Of a DNA stretch of 64,000 nt, positions 24,860 to 37,389 are shown one piece after another. Source of the stretch: Volvox africanus (Eukaryota; Chlorophyta; Chlorophyceae; Chlamydomonadales; Volvocaceae); NCBI GenBank assembly GCA_030268105.1, contig BSDZ01000014.1, forward strand, positions 2,066,501-2,130,500, read 5' to 3'. The stretch's first letter is position 1, and each line of letters opens with the position of its first letter. Under the pieces are notes generated by a model. It searched no databases, was not told the origin of the DNA, and worked only from the letters and a program-made list of their open reading frames with translations. The translations under genes and the position numbers were made by a program.

Positions 24860-27800
24860 GTGTCGTTGTGATAATGGTGACGGTGGTGGTGGGGAAAACA
24901 CTAAAATACCTTTTGTGACCTACACCTTTCGTGACCCATGGGTCATGCTTAATGCCGATCCTACGATCCTAAGGCCGTTACTTTGCCAAGAAGCTGCGGC
25001 TCGTCATAACCGTCCGCTAACCGCCCAGGTTTCAATTTGGGGATCCAATCGACAGCCATTGGGCTCGGGCGGTTTCTACGGCATCTCCTGGCCCGATTCA
25101 GACGCCATGAACCCAAGGTACGACAGTACGGAAAGAGGACGCTCCGACACTCTTAAGCTTTTTTACAGCTGTTTTTAGGGTTTAGGGTTTTAGGGTTTTT
25201 AGGGTTTTAGAGTTTTTGCATGCAAATCCTGTATCTGCATCCTCCGTTCTCGTTCTTGTGGCCACGTATTGTACGGATGCGGCCATCCACTTAATCCATG
25301 CGCTATCCTGCGTGCGTTGTTATACCAGTTAGGCTTTTTGTGAAGTGCGAATTTATGTTTCTTTGTTTGTTGAGTTAATTTTCGATTCCCCCCGATCCCC
25401 ATCTTATCATCTGCCCTCCCTGCCGGTTTTGACACGGGTTGGCACGGTTACCTCCTCCTCACCATTCACACGATTAACACTCTCATCCGCCCCCCTCCCT
25501 GGTGCTTACCGCCTGCCGTACAGGTTTTCGAAGTCTGCAACTCTGGGAATGGGCAGCGATAAGTTTGATGATAGCACCGCGACCTTGTTGTTCAAGGTAC
25601 GACCAACCCCAAACGTACGACAGTACGGTAAGGCAATGTGACTTATTTGAGCCGTTTGAAGCCTGTTATGATCCTTTGTAAAGGCTAATTGACCTTTCTT
25701 AACCCAACCCAACCGACCCAACCCGACCCGACCCGCGCCATTTTGTCCTCTTCGGCTTGCAGGTCACCACCCTGGAGCGTTGGAGTCGGGTGCCGTGTGT
25801 ATTGGGCTGGGGCCTGCTTAACTTGTTTATTGATGCCAAGACCCAGCAGCAGCCCCTCAGCTCCTACGTACTAGACTATGCTCTAAATCAGGTGTGCCAC
25901 ATCGGCCGGACGAAGCGAAGGACCGAATAGGGAGGGAGGGAGAGGATGCAGGAGGATATTGAGGGTTTAGCGGGTAGAGGGAGGGTACGTTTCACCGGTT
26001 TTATTGGCAATGTTCTCTCACTTTTATCTCTTCTCTCCCCTCCCTTTCTCCGAATCAGGACGTTCAGGTGCACTGTTCATATTCATGCATTCCTCCCCTC
26101 CCCTCCCCTCCCCCCGCGCACCGCACCCCCCCGTACCGCACCAACACCGCTCCACAGCTCCGTCTATCAGTTGCCCTTTCAATCTTTTCTGCTTTCCTGT
26201 CCCGCCATGTTCTCGCCCTCTTTGGACTCCCTAACAGGGCGCGTTCCAGATCCCGCTGCACACCCGCCCGCCAGCGGAGCCTAAACTGAGTGCCGGCAGT
26301 CTGCGCGGCATGCCCCGAGTGCCATGCGCCTCGCTGCTTTTGCGCATCCTCAACCCGGAGCTTCACAGACTGCAGAGGTGGGGAAACGGGGGGAGGAAGG
26401 GGGGGAGGGGAGGTGTATGCGTACGACTATTTCTTTTTATATGTGTGGAGTTCTTGGTCTCTTTACGGAGGTCTTGTCGATATACAGCTGTCGACAATAA
26501 GAACTATCGGACACTTACACGATGCTTGTTTCCGTACGCATGGAAAAGGCTCTCGCAACCGTACTGTGTTTGCGTTTGGGGTTCGATGTGTACGACAATT
26601 GTATATTGTTGATCCCCGTCCTCCTCCTCCCTAATCCCCCCCGCCGGCCCTTTACCCGCAATCCTCACCCCCCACACGCGTCAGGCGGAAGAAGCCGCCG
26701 GAGTTCTCAGACCGGGTGTACGACAGTACACGTGACCTGCCCACCCCGCTGGAGCGCCGGCTGTACAACAAGTACCTTCGTCGCCGGAAGTTCCTTGTAC
26801 GGGAGGCGGCACGGTTGTTAGTCACTGGGTGAGAGAGCGGCATTGAAATGATACAATCTGTTTGTTGTTTTAGTTGGTTCCTTATTCAGTTGACAGTTTT
26901 GGTTGATATGGTTGGTTGGTCTGTTCTCCTTCCACCAGGTCCATCATCTCATCCCATTATATTTCTTTCACTGGGTGAACCTTACGCTGATTTCCAATTG
27001 TCGTACACCGTACAGCAACGTAGAATTTGAAAAAACATGAAGTGATGAACAATGTTCGCACTTGGCGGTCATAATTCGACTTGTACGAGACCCCAAGCAT
27101 CCTATTCATTATTCCAATATAACATAATTGGGTAAGAAGAAAACACAAACGAATAAATTCGCGTCTTTGAAATACTAAACGCCAACGTCCTGAACCTGCT
27201 GATCGATGCTGCACATGCACATGCGGCGTGCGCCTCATTGACCCACGTACTGGCGTTGTATAAACAGCCGACCCATGGGTCGCGCCGGCCGCCAGGACCA
27301 ACAAGGCGGCGCGACGGACAATGACGACCTGATCGCTATGGCAGGCGCTGATGGTACGACGGTACGGCATTGTACTGCTTGTGTGGGGTTCAGCCCACCA
27401 AAAAGGTTGTGTGCAGAAAGGAATGAATATGGCTTTGAAAAATACACGAGTGACTGCAACACCATCCCTGGGCTAGGCACTTAAGAAGAAGTCCCATCGA
27501 AAAAAATACGCTGTTGTTTTTTTGTGTTTAAACGTTTTAATCGTTTATGCCAAAACACGTCCCCTGCCGTACAGCCGTGCTGCCGAATAGTGACGTGGAG
27601 CTGATGGACTGGATTGACCGGCAATTGTCAGTCACCGGGGGACCTGGTAAGGGGGAGGGGGGAAGAGCGGGAGGAGGGGGAAGACGGGAGAGGGGGAGGG
27701 GAGATAAGGGAGGGGAGAGAGGGACAGGGGGACAGCAGGACAGGGGGAGGGGGACGAGGGGAAATCACAAAACCCGAGGCATGGGCGCAGGCGGATCCTG

Positions 27801-28731
27801 GACAAGGAGAGGGATGGGGGAAAGGGAAGGGAAAGGGAAAGGAGATACACCGTTAGCATCGGAACGGCATGAGGTCGTGGGATTTTTCGGTTGTCGTACA
27901 AGTCCATGTCGAGTCTCCCCCAATACCCCCACGAGAAACCCCATCCCACCCAGCCGTGTGACCCGGCGACAGGGGAAAGGAGGGCCTTGGAGTTGGGAAG
28001 TGCGACATGTCCACGTGTGTACTCGCTGCAAATCGCAGCAAAACACAAGCAAATAAACACACGAATCGCGCCAATTATTTCAATAGCCTCCACCTCTCCA
28101 TCCCCTTTGCATCTTTCTCGTACCCCTTTCGCTTCTCTTCACCCCTCGTACCGCTCTCGCCTGCATCGACACTTACACAGAGCGCACCACCATAACTTGT
28201 TATTTCCCCCTCTCCCCGCCGTCTACCCGTTAAAAAACACACACGCAAAAAGGCCCTGAAACCTCTGATCGACAGTTGCCGTACAACCTGTCTTCTGCTT
28301 ATTACCCCGATCTGGGTTTCTGCGTGGCGGTGGATGGGGCATTGCGACTCCCACGTGGTCTGCCCGCGGCCGCATTCACGACTTTTGCGCCGCCGGGCAG
28401 TTTCTACCAGGTACGGTAATCCTTAGATTTTGGGTTTTTACCCTTCATGTTGTCAGCTCTTTAACCCCAACCTCTGGGGCACCGTATGAGGAGGCGTATT
28501 GAGCGGATTGAGCGTATGCCTCCTACCTGGCCTGCCGCCCTAACTCGCACACGCTGGGTGGCGAATAAAAAACAAACCATGTTTTATTATTACTTAAAAT
28601 TATTTTTATTGTTAGTAGTAGTATGAACATTCGTCTATCGATCTATCTATTTATTTATTGTTATTGTCTTCATATAGTTCCGCCTTGTTATTTATCATGA
28701 TTGAACCCTAAAACCCGTGAACACTCTCTCT

Positions 28732-28769
<38 letters not shown>

Positions 28770-30844
28770 ATATATGATATGATATGATATGATATATACA
28801 CATATAACATATAATTCATTTATAATTCGAACGAAGGATCGCATCTTCGTCTAACACTTCCCCTCCTCCGCCAACCCCTGTGTCCATTATTTATTCACCA
28901 TAACCATACACACCCAAAACACGCAAATACACACCAAATACACACACGCTGATGGCGGTGGTTGCTGACCCACCCCCACCCACCGGAAAGGCACTGGTTA
29001 TTTCGGATAATCACTGGTTTCGGAGCAGTCAACATCCCTAGGGGTGAACGGATGTGGGTGCCGGGAAATACACCAGGGGGAAGGCAGGGACTACTGCCAG
29101 GGGGTAGTGGCCACGGATGAAGCAAAGTCCCCCTATCCCCACATACACACACGCACAGGACAGCCCCCTCGTGGACGACGTCCGCGTGACTTTGGACTAC
29201 GACCTGACCGCCCCGCTGGCAAACCCCCGCTGGACGGACGGGTTCGTACACTTCAGCGGAGCCCTATACGAACGGGGCATGTGTATCATCGTAGATGTAC
29301 GGTAAGCGTGTAACCTTGGGAATCGTCACACACGCTCCTCCCCGCCTCCCAAAACACACACAACCCAACATACACACACACATGCTACTCCCCGTCTCCC
29401 CTGCAGTCTCGTGGTCCCTGCCACGGGCACCAGCGCACCCGCCGGTTGGACTGCCGTACGACTCTTTGAGCGAGAGGGAGAGTTCGTTGCGTCCGGTTAC
29501 TACCACCTGCCTCTTTTCGCCGGGGTCCCGTCGCGCTTCCTGATCCAGGTCAGGCGTAAGGCCCCGAGGGCTGGCGTGGGGCTTGGCTGGAAGAGTGGGC
29601 TCTGATGGGTATGTGACGGGTACATGAGGGGTGGGAGGTTGGGCGGGTTTCATGATGAGTGGGGGGTTTGGGGTCGGGGTTGGCTGGGCACCTGTGTGTT
29701 TGGCCCTGCCGGAGGGGTTGATCGGAATGAGCGCACTGAGAAGCGGGAAAGGATGCAACGTGACCCTCGCGCCTTCTTCTGCAGATGATCGGGTGGTATT
29801 GTATACTATACGATAGAAGAACAACGAAGACCGAGAGCAGCTGGGGAAGATATGTGCATGTGCATGTGTATTTATTTCGGGGGTTACACTGTGAGCGTTT
29901 CGAATGCGCTGAGAGGGCCCGCACTGGGGGCCGAAAGACAGCACAGGCGGGAACACCCGGCTTAGCCTGTCTGTCCTGCCGTGCGCTCCCCCCTTCTTGC
30001 CCTCGAGCCAGCAAGGGCACCTTCTCCTCCACCTCCACAACCTCCGTAGCAAAGGCCTGGGACATGAAAACCTCCCTCCGTCTCTCCTCAAGGAAAGGGG
30101 CACCAAAAAGGACCCTCTCAAACAGCCCAACAGAAAAGCTAGACACCTCCAAAGACGGGGAGGAGGGGAAGAAAACGCGGGGGGGGGGTATGTATGTCTG
30201 TGCGCTTTTAATAACATCCGCGATATGCTGTTGCTGCTGCCGCTACTGCTAATGCCCCGCTGTTGCTGCTGCTGTCCACAGGAAGTTGCCTCCATGGGTG
30301 ACCTTGACTCTGTAATTGCTAACCATTTACAGGTGTGTTTGTGTGGCTTTTTAGCTTAAGAAGGCGCACATAACCCAATTACGGTCGTAGTGTCAGCTGC
30401 CGCACGTTATGATGACCGAATACTTGATGTTTTCCGTGTCCTCCATTTCCTTAACGTGGGGTTTCGCGACCTCCTTACTTTCCCCCTCACCTCCCTCCCC
30501 CCTCCTTGAAGACCCCGTCTGTCTTTCCCCAAAACAAACTCAAAACCCGTAACCCCTCCTCCACATTCCGAATCCTCTCAGTCCGGGCGAATCCAAGTGC
30601 ATGAAGAGTGCGCCAGTGTGCTGGTGAGGCAAAACTGTCGTACTAAGGACTGTCGTACTCATATTCTTCTTTACTTGGGGTCTTCCTGCCATTCTTGAGG
30701 TTGCGTTTGTTTCTGTCGTACCTTATGTAGCGTATGCTAGAGGTTAAAGATCTGGGGGGGAGGGGGAGGAAGGGGTTAGGAGAAAGGGGTCGGGGGCAGG
30801 TAGAATGAACACGCCATGCTGTTACTGACATCGACCTGTGTGTT

Positions 30845-30881
<37 letters not shown>

Positions 30882-33433
30882 TTCTTCCCAAGAAGTACGC
30901 TAAATCCAAGGCTTAGGGGAAAAAACCCAAGAAAATACACAGGTCAACCAACCCCTCTAAAGCGCCCCAGCAATACCACCTGCCTTCCCTCGTTGGCGCC
31001 TTTCCAGATTCGGGTTATGGACTTGTACAGGGAGGGTCAGTTGGACATCCCTGCCACCCAGATGCCCCTGGCCTCCCTACGCCGCCCGGGGTACTGCTCC
31101 TTGGCGCCGCAGCTGGGACCCAAACAGTACGACACTATGTGCAAATCGGTGAGAGGATTCATGTAGAGCTGGGGACCTGAGCGGTGAGGGAAGGAGAGAA
31201 GATGATCGGGCCAGGGAGAGAGGTGGGGAGAGATATTGGGAGAGGGAGAGATAAGGAAAGACAGAGAGAGGAGGGCGGGGAAGGAGGGGAGAGGAGGGGA
31301 GGAGAGATGGGGGAGAGGCAAAGGAGGGAGATGGAAGGTTGGACAGAAAAACACGGAGCGAGAGAAAAGGGAACGCCTAATTTACTTCAATCACACCTGG
31401 CATTACCTGAAGAGGGATCCAGTTTATCCCATTTTAATGGGCCTTTCATTCCTTATCTTATTCGGCCGAATACGCCTGACTTAGCCAACCAAGATCACAT
31501 GTGCATGCCTTAATCCTTGATCTGATAGTACCGTACTGGATCTACCACACCTAAGGACCATCGGTTTATTCCCTCCGTAAATTATTTGGCGGCACTAACC
31601 GTTCGCAGGTCACAAATAAGACGTACGCGCAGGCCAAGCCGCGCAACATGCCGGATGACGTGTGGGTGGAAATGATAAACGACGCGATCATTAAGGTGAG
31701 TGAGCGGCGCGATAATACGTTGTACGGGATTTGACCGGGAAAAATGAGTTTTATCATGGAATTTTATAATTTTTGAATTTTTCGAAACAAATGAATCAGT
31801 TCAAGGTGCTATACGCTAATACGATCTGTGGGAGTACGGCGGCAAGTCGTTTTCCCCGTCGGTGTTTTGTCGGGTTTTCGGAGCCCACATTCGGCCGAAT
31901 GCGCTCGGCACAAAATGCACTGGAATAATGGAATGGCTCCCTGCCTGCCCTCCGCGACCCATGGGTATGTACAGGTTGCCGGACTTGCAGAAGACGAGGA
32001 GGAGGAAGATGACGGTGACATTGCAGCAGCAGCAGCACCGATGGCCCAAGCATTTGCGCCCCCTGCCGCCGCTGCCGCCGCTGCTGCCAATGTTCCTGGA
32101 ACAGCCTTGTCCGCCGCCGCTGCGGCGACGATGAATCCGCCGCTGCGTACTGCCGCGTCGATGCGGCGTACGTCAACCATTCGAAGTCGTGGCTCTGGCG
32201 GCGCGGCGGCACAGCCGCCACTTGCCCCGGTTGCGACGCCGGTGATTCCCCCCCCAACGGCGGCTGCGGGGCCGGCCGCACCCGCAGCAGGCGCGCTGAC
32301 AGCCCCACCGCCACCAGCACCGGCAACTGGCCAAGGGGCCATGATGCGGTGAGTTCCCCTAGGGCCACCCAGGGATTCACAGAGCTGGCGCAATAACCTC
32401 GTATCTTCTGAGTTCTGAACCAAACCATTGTCATGTAATGTTCCAGATGGGCGGATCCAGGTCTGCCGGATCCAGGTCTGCCGGATCCAGGGGCGGGGAT
32501 CTTACTATGGTATCTAGAACGCGATGTGGGTCACACGACAATGCTCTCGCGCGCTTCCGTGCGGTCAGCTGTGATGACATCGCGTCGCCCTCTAGTTGCG
32601 TGAAAACACGTACGACACGAGCCACCATGGGCCACCACATCAGGAAATCAGCATCATGAAGCTTTCTGAAATTTGTGGCGCTGTCAGTAATTGCGAAATC
32701 CCGACAGTAGATCGAGCGCATTAACCTGTTTGCGCCCTCCACCTCTCCCCCTTTTGTGTTTGTGTATATGTGTGTGTATATGTTTGTACGGCTGGCACGT
32801 ACCCTCTGCAGGCCTCCCTACCCCTGGCCAATGCCCTTCCGGCCGATGTACCCGCCGTACCCGATGTACCGGCCTCCGTTCTTCCCACCGTATCTTCCAG
32901 TGTACGGCATGGGCATGGGCATGGGTATGGGTATGGGTGCGGGGAGCGGGGGTGGCGAAGCCGGGGGACCTGGGGCCGGCGGCGGTGGCGGTGGGGATGG
33001 GGGTGCCGGGGCTGCTGGGGCCGGAGCTGGTATGGGTGGGATAATGCGCCCGCCAGGCATGCCGCCGCCAGGGTATGGCATGCCTCCCCCGGGCTACGGC
33101 ATGCCGCTGTCGGGGTACGGTATGTTTCCCCCAGGTTACGGCATGCCGCCTGTAATGGGTGCCATGGGTGCTGCCGGGGCATTGCCGGGGCCCGGGGGAG
33201 GGAACAACGGAGCGCCACAAACTGCAGGCATTCAGCAACAGCAACAGCAACCGCAACCGCAACCGCAACCGCAACAGCAACAGCAACCGCCTCCGAGTGG
33301 CCGCGTCCGCACGTCAGCTGGTGCGATAGGGACGCCGGCACTGGCCCCCTCCCAGCTGCAGCCACCAGGCCAGACTCAGGCTCAGACACAAGGTGGAGTT
33401 CAACCCCAACCTCAACCCCAAACTGGACGGTAG
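18420..33433 (+). CDS. Very large coiled-coil protein with CCDC17-like modules (5' end uncertain)
   Basis: 28 exons join without a phase conflict: 18420-18652, 18962-19006, 19187-19432, 19642-19838, 20162-20546, 20776-21088, 21365-21520, 21786-22021, 22427-22585, 22709-22805, 23175-23434, 23880-24037, 24279-24540, 25029-25117, 25524-25596, 25763-25891, 26238-26377, 26685-26828, 27268-27353, 27575-27646, 28253-28410, 29159-29301, 29407-29548, 30282-30332, 31008-31148, 31609-31695, 31975-32348, 32812-33433 (about 1,732 aa). Order: heptad-like, Gln-rich coiled coils (RLEEA, LRRLAAERHQ, MALLRMEIDRA); poly-Pro; poly-Gly; then two related beta-rich units, each with a GF-C/V-x-x-D segment (GDGFVICLDGARFLP; DLGFCVAVDGALRLP) and a W-x-x-x-x-LF...LPLF segment; then acidic, Ala/Pro and PPGYGMP/(GM)n/Gln-rich tails. 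The unit layout resembles CCDC17-family proteins, which would suggest a ciliary role; this is recognition from memory, not a search. The exon at 18420 needs one base from an unseen upstream exon; ATG 18250 with a donor at 18272 is one option. Confidence 0.82.
20036..20126. repeat. (GTGTAT)n hexamer array
   Basis: About 15 copies in the 19839-20161 intron of the large gene. The same hexamer family recurs at 24.8, 42.9 and 53.0 kb. Confidence 0.95.
24772..24863. repeat. (GTGTAT)n hexamer array
   Basis: About 15 copies in the 24541-25028 intron of the large gene. Confidence 0.95.
25173..25213. repeat. Telomere-like TTTTAGGG tract
   Basis: Five consecutive TTTAGGG / TTTTAGGG / TTTTTAGGG units in the intron 25118-25523. 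TTTTAGGG is the Chlamydomonas telomere unit. The tract is short and degenerate. Confidence 0.75.
28735..28790. repeat. (CA)n-(TA)n tract
   Basis: A CA run passing into TA and GATAT repeats within a strongly AT-rich part of the 28411-29158 intron. Confidence 0.9.
30839..30881. repeat. (GT)n microsatellite
   Basis: GT-rich run with TTTGTG variants in the 30333-31007 intron of the large gene. Confidence 0.9.
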
Positions 33434-34753
33434 ACGATTCCGGTGATGGTTCTGATGTTTTCAATGTTTGCGGTCGATATGCTGGTTTGGTTGTACTTGT
33501 TGTGGCGGTGGCGGTGGCGGTGGTGGTTACCATTTCTCTTTTGCGTAGCGCCTCGCAAGGGAGAAGACTTGTAAGGGTGACCAGCTCTTTTGGGGACCGC
33601 GCTTCCTTTCTTCCTTTCTTTAAGACTGGGCAAGGCGTTAGATAGTACAAGAAGTGAGTGAAGCCGCGGTTCTTTATTTCTGTTACTTTCTAACCTGACT
33701 GCACCTGGGGGTTGAAGCATGGAATAGGGTAACGAGTTGCCCCAAGGAATGCTATGAAATGACCTCATCGGCGCAATTCAGAGGTGAAAGATGTCAAAGA
33801 AGAAGAAAAGATGAGTGACGTGGGCTGCCGTGTGCTATCACGGCGGTAGTGGTGAGGATGCTAGGCACTGCGTGGTCTCATCGTCATACTATTGCAGCTC
33901 TGTGACTGGAGGAAATGGAATTAGACACGCATGGGGTGCACAAATGAGGGTCGCCTACAAGTTCATCTGGGTTCAGAGATGGACAGGCCAGATATACAAA
34001 CTAGCGATAAGATCCTGCCTCCCCTTAGCTACCATAGTATTAAAGCGGGCTTTGGCAGGCTAGTTATGTCGAGCATGATGAGGCCATGGCATGGGTGGGC
34101 GATGAGGCAAATTGAGCACGCGTATGGAGGCAGGGTTCTGCGGAGAGCAGTTCCTGGGCCAGCCCGGCTGGCCCAAATCCAAATGTCATCCAAATAACAA
34201 AATAGAAACTTTCCTTTACTATCCCTGATGGTATTAGGCCTAGCCCTTAAAGGAATTCAAGCCCAAAAGATGGCTTTCGTTCGCCAAGAAAAAGGTGGTT
34301 ACACAAAGGCCAGTATGATTTACAGCAGCTATTTACGATGTAGGATATACATGAAAATTAAGTGGACTCTGTATTCTACATGTTCCCTCTGGTATTGGGT
34401 AAGGGACCTCGGCGTTGTAGGTCCACGGGCCAAATCCCACTATGCTTAACTTTTCTTCATTAGCTCCTATGTTTGTCTTCTATGAGGCGGGTCCTTGTCG
34501 GTTTGTCAGGGTTTGTAGAGACTTAGGACTTCGGGCAAGGTCTCGTAATCTCTCTGTGCCGTGCAGACCATCCCCGCACATTGTCTTAGTGCTTGTTAAA
34601 ATATACTGTATTGCCCTGTTTACATCAAAGTCGTGCAATATCAAGTCATATTAAATTCTATTCGCCAGCTGACTCGGCTACAACAAGCATTCGCTGGAGG
34701 CGCCCAAACTTCTGACCCTACTGTATCGAGCAAAGGCGCACAAGGCCTGAAGT
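33434..34753. other. 3' UTR of large gene and upstream region of PCF11-like gene
   Basis: Contains a GGTGGC-type repeat near 33500 and the TGTAA signal. The rest is ordinary mixed sequence with no phased exons. The promoter of the PCF11-like gene should lie in its right part; no clear TATA box was seen. Confidence 0.5.
33570..33574 (+). terminator. TGTAA poly(A) signal of the large gene
   Basis: First TGTAA after the stop at 33433, 137 bp downstream. Distance and motif fit volvocine 3' ends. Confidence 0.6.
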
Positions 34754-37389
34754 ATGGCTCTAAGCGCTTTTGGCCAGACATTTTTAGACGAGCTGGGGGA
34801 CTTGAAGACCCCTGACAGGCGGTCTATCGTGACCCTCAAGGACTTGGCGTTTGAGAATCCCTCGGAAGCCGGCAACGTGGTTCGAGCTATTCGACAGCAT
34901 ATCAAGCAGGTAAATTCTGGGCATAGCATTTTTTTGGTGTTGCTGTCGAGTCTGTTGTTCTCAGGCGGCCCGGCTCTTCTGCGGCTATCTTAGGCTGCGG
35001 CCATCTGTCACAATATTGCGATTGTCTGTCTACTATCTGTTGATTTGCAAATGGTTGCTGTGAATGCAGTGCCCTGCTGCTTACCGGTTGCCAGCGCTTT
35101 ACCTCGTGGACTGCATGCTAAAAACGGAGCCTTGCCCACTGGTGTATGCGGAGCAACTTAACCATTCTTTGCTGGAGGTAAGCAAGGCAATCATTTGTTT
35201 GCTTTGGAGGATTTCCTGGATGACTGAAGTGGGATATTGTCCCACCTTTCAGATCTTCGGGTACGTTTGGGACAACTCGGACGCGGTTACGCGCCCGGCC
35301 CTCACCAAGTTGTGCAAGCTGTGGCGTTCGGTGGCGCGCTTGGACCCAAGTGTTGTCCAGGCATGTGAGGCAAAAATGTTGCCTGTGGCCTCAACCTCTG
35401 GTGGGGTTGTTTCTGCCAGCGGAACGCTGCCGCCGCCTGCTTTTCGGGGCTATCCTGTGGCACAGCAACCTCAACATGTTCTCTCGGCCCCTTATGGTCG
35501 GCCTCCGGCCGGAATAGGTAATGGTCCTGCGTATGGCCCTCGAGTGCTCGGGCCACCAGTACACATGCCCCAGATTGCGATGCCGCCAGCTTCTTTTCCA
35601 GTTGCGCATCAAGCCCGACCAGCGTTGCAGACTGCACCGCCCCCAGCTGTGATAGTATCCATGCCAGCATTCATCCAAGCTCAGCCGCCCCAGCAGCCTC
35701 AAATGCCTTACGCAGCGCCACAACAGCCGTTCCCATTCACTGTTAGGCCCATGGCACCAATGCAATTTGCTCCAGCAACGGCGCACGCGCCAATCCCGCT
35801 TCAAGGGCCACTCGTGCCGTCCACATTCCTAGGTATGCATGCAGCTCCGGTGCCTGTCGGGCAGCAAATAGTTGCGCCAGCCAGCCCCCAACCGGCACCC
35901 CACAGCCCGCAGCAACAGCAGCAACCAAGCGCACGGCCGCGCTCGACCGAGTTCCCTGGGCCGCGGGCCTTGCAGGTAAATTGCGCGTATGTCTTATTAA
36001 AGGCGGGCTGGGGAACAGGATGCAAGGGCCGGGCTATAGGCGTTAGAGGACACACCGCGAGGGTATGTGCTGATGTGTTTGATTGGGGAATGATGGCTAT
36101 GTCTTGGCGTGATGGGCAGAGCTATTCTCTGTCACTGCTCCGGAATGTAAGAAGGCAGATTAGTGTCGACGATCGGCGAGCAAGTGATGACAACTGTCCG
36201 ACTCCGTTGGCAGTCCATAAAACCCACAAAAGTTGGTCAGCGACAGCGAATCGCCCAGCAGAGAAACCTGAACCAGCCTAAAACGACTGGTATGCAGGAA
36301 CTTGATGAGACGGCTGTGCAAGACTTACGCGAAGCGTCGGACCGAACGCGACCTGCTTTCCTCGATGCATGGTTCCTGCGAAACAAGCGGCGCGCAACTC
36401 AAGCTGTAGCCGGGCTATCTTCACGTCATTGGTATCCTTCTGTGGACTTGTGGCTTGAAGGCACGACGTTAGCAACAGCGGACAACGCAGATTCGAACGT
36501 GGAGGTGAGAAGGATGAAAGTGACTAAGTTAAGGTATCCAAGCTCTTTGCGTGCGACATAAAATATTCTTTTTATGTCCTTCGCGTAGGGAGAAAACGTG
36601 GCGAATGAAGCGGAGAAGCTTTATTTCGTGGAAGAGGATCCTTCGCAGCCAGAATGCGCAATCTCCGGCGAGGCATTTGAACGCTTCTATGATCCGGACT
36701 CTGACAAATGGTGCTACAAGGACGCCGTCCTCCTCACTGGGGAAGAGGCTGCCAAGTAAGATGCTAATTCCCAGGAATGCGTACACTATGCCGCACCTTC
36801 AGGCCATATGGATGATGTTTATTGTGTTGGAATATAAAATGTTAATTAATGATTATAGAAATTACGCCAATTTTCCGGTGCCACCGGTTTCGCCGTTCGT
36901 CTTAATTCGAGTATTGTTTTTGCATGCTGCACTCGCAGGTATAATGTCATGGACGGTTCGATCGTTAAGGTTCAATGCCTGGCCGGGGCGCCGTCCAAGC
37001 TGCAAATGGCAACGCTACGAGCGGCGACTGCCTCGGTTGCTGCAGCAAATGAACTCCGTCTGGCAACGGCACAGTCTAGCTCGGGGGCAGGCAGCTCGGG
37101 GGCCGCTGCCTCCTCGCCTCCATCGACAATCTTTCCCCAAGCGCCGCAGTCCTACAGCGCAGCCGCGCAGCTAGGGCTGGCTTCTGCGGCTACCACGGCA
37201 CACCTTGCGCAGCCTATGCGCGTCAAGGAGGAGCTATTTCCCGGGGGATCGACAGGTGTCCTGGGTGCAGCAGCGGCTTCGGACGCGCATATGCGGAAGC
37301 GTCACGTGGCTCCGGGCGACACCGGGCCAGGCATGGCGGGTGTTGCTGGCTTCCCCGAGGCCAAGCGTGTTAAGCTGGAAGTGCAATAG
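34754..37389 (+). CDS. PCF11: Pcf11-like cleavage/polyadenylation and termination factor
   Basis: Part of cleavage factor for pre-mRNA 3'-end formation and RNA polymerase II termination; nuclear. Exons: 34754-34909, 35070-35177, 35253-35975, 36214-36504, 36589-36755, 36939-37389, all in phase, about 631 aa. The ATG at 34754 has an in-frame stop just before it, so the start is firm. Residues 1-120 form a CTD-interacting domain, with helices ending in LPALYLVDCMLK and an ALTKLCKLW segment. A Pro/Gln/Ala-rich linker of about 200 aa follows. Near residues 490-530 comes the conserved C-terminal segment of plant Pcf11 proteins (ECAISGEAFERFYDP ... KWCYKDAV), normally C-x-x-C zinc-binding; here the second Cys position is Ser (C-A-I-S), so zinc binding may be lost. 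The protein ends in a basic KRVKLEV, a possible nuclear localisation signal. It is shorter than animal Pcf11 and close in layout to plant PCFS proteins. Confidence 0.85.

Noticed and set aside
29264..30295. 343-aa minus-strand ORF antisense to the large gene
   Set aside because: It covers well-supported plus-strand exons and has no recognisable product; GC-rich shadow frame.
32721..33650. 309-aa minus-strand ORF
   Set aside because: Antisense shadow of the Pro/Gly/Met/Gln-rich last exon of the large gene.
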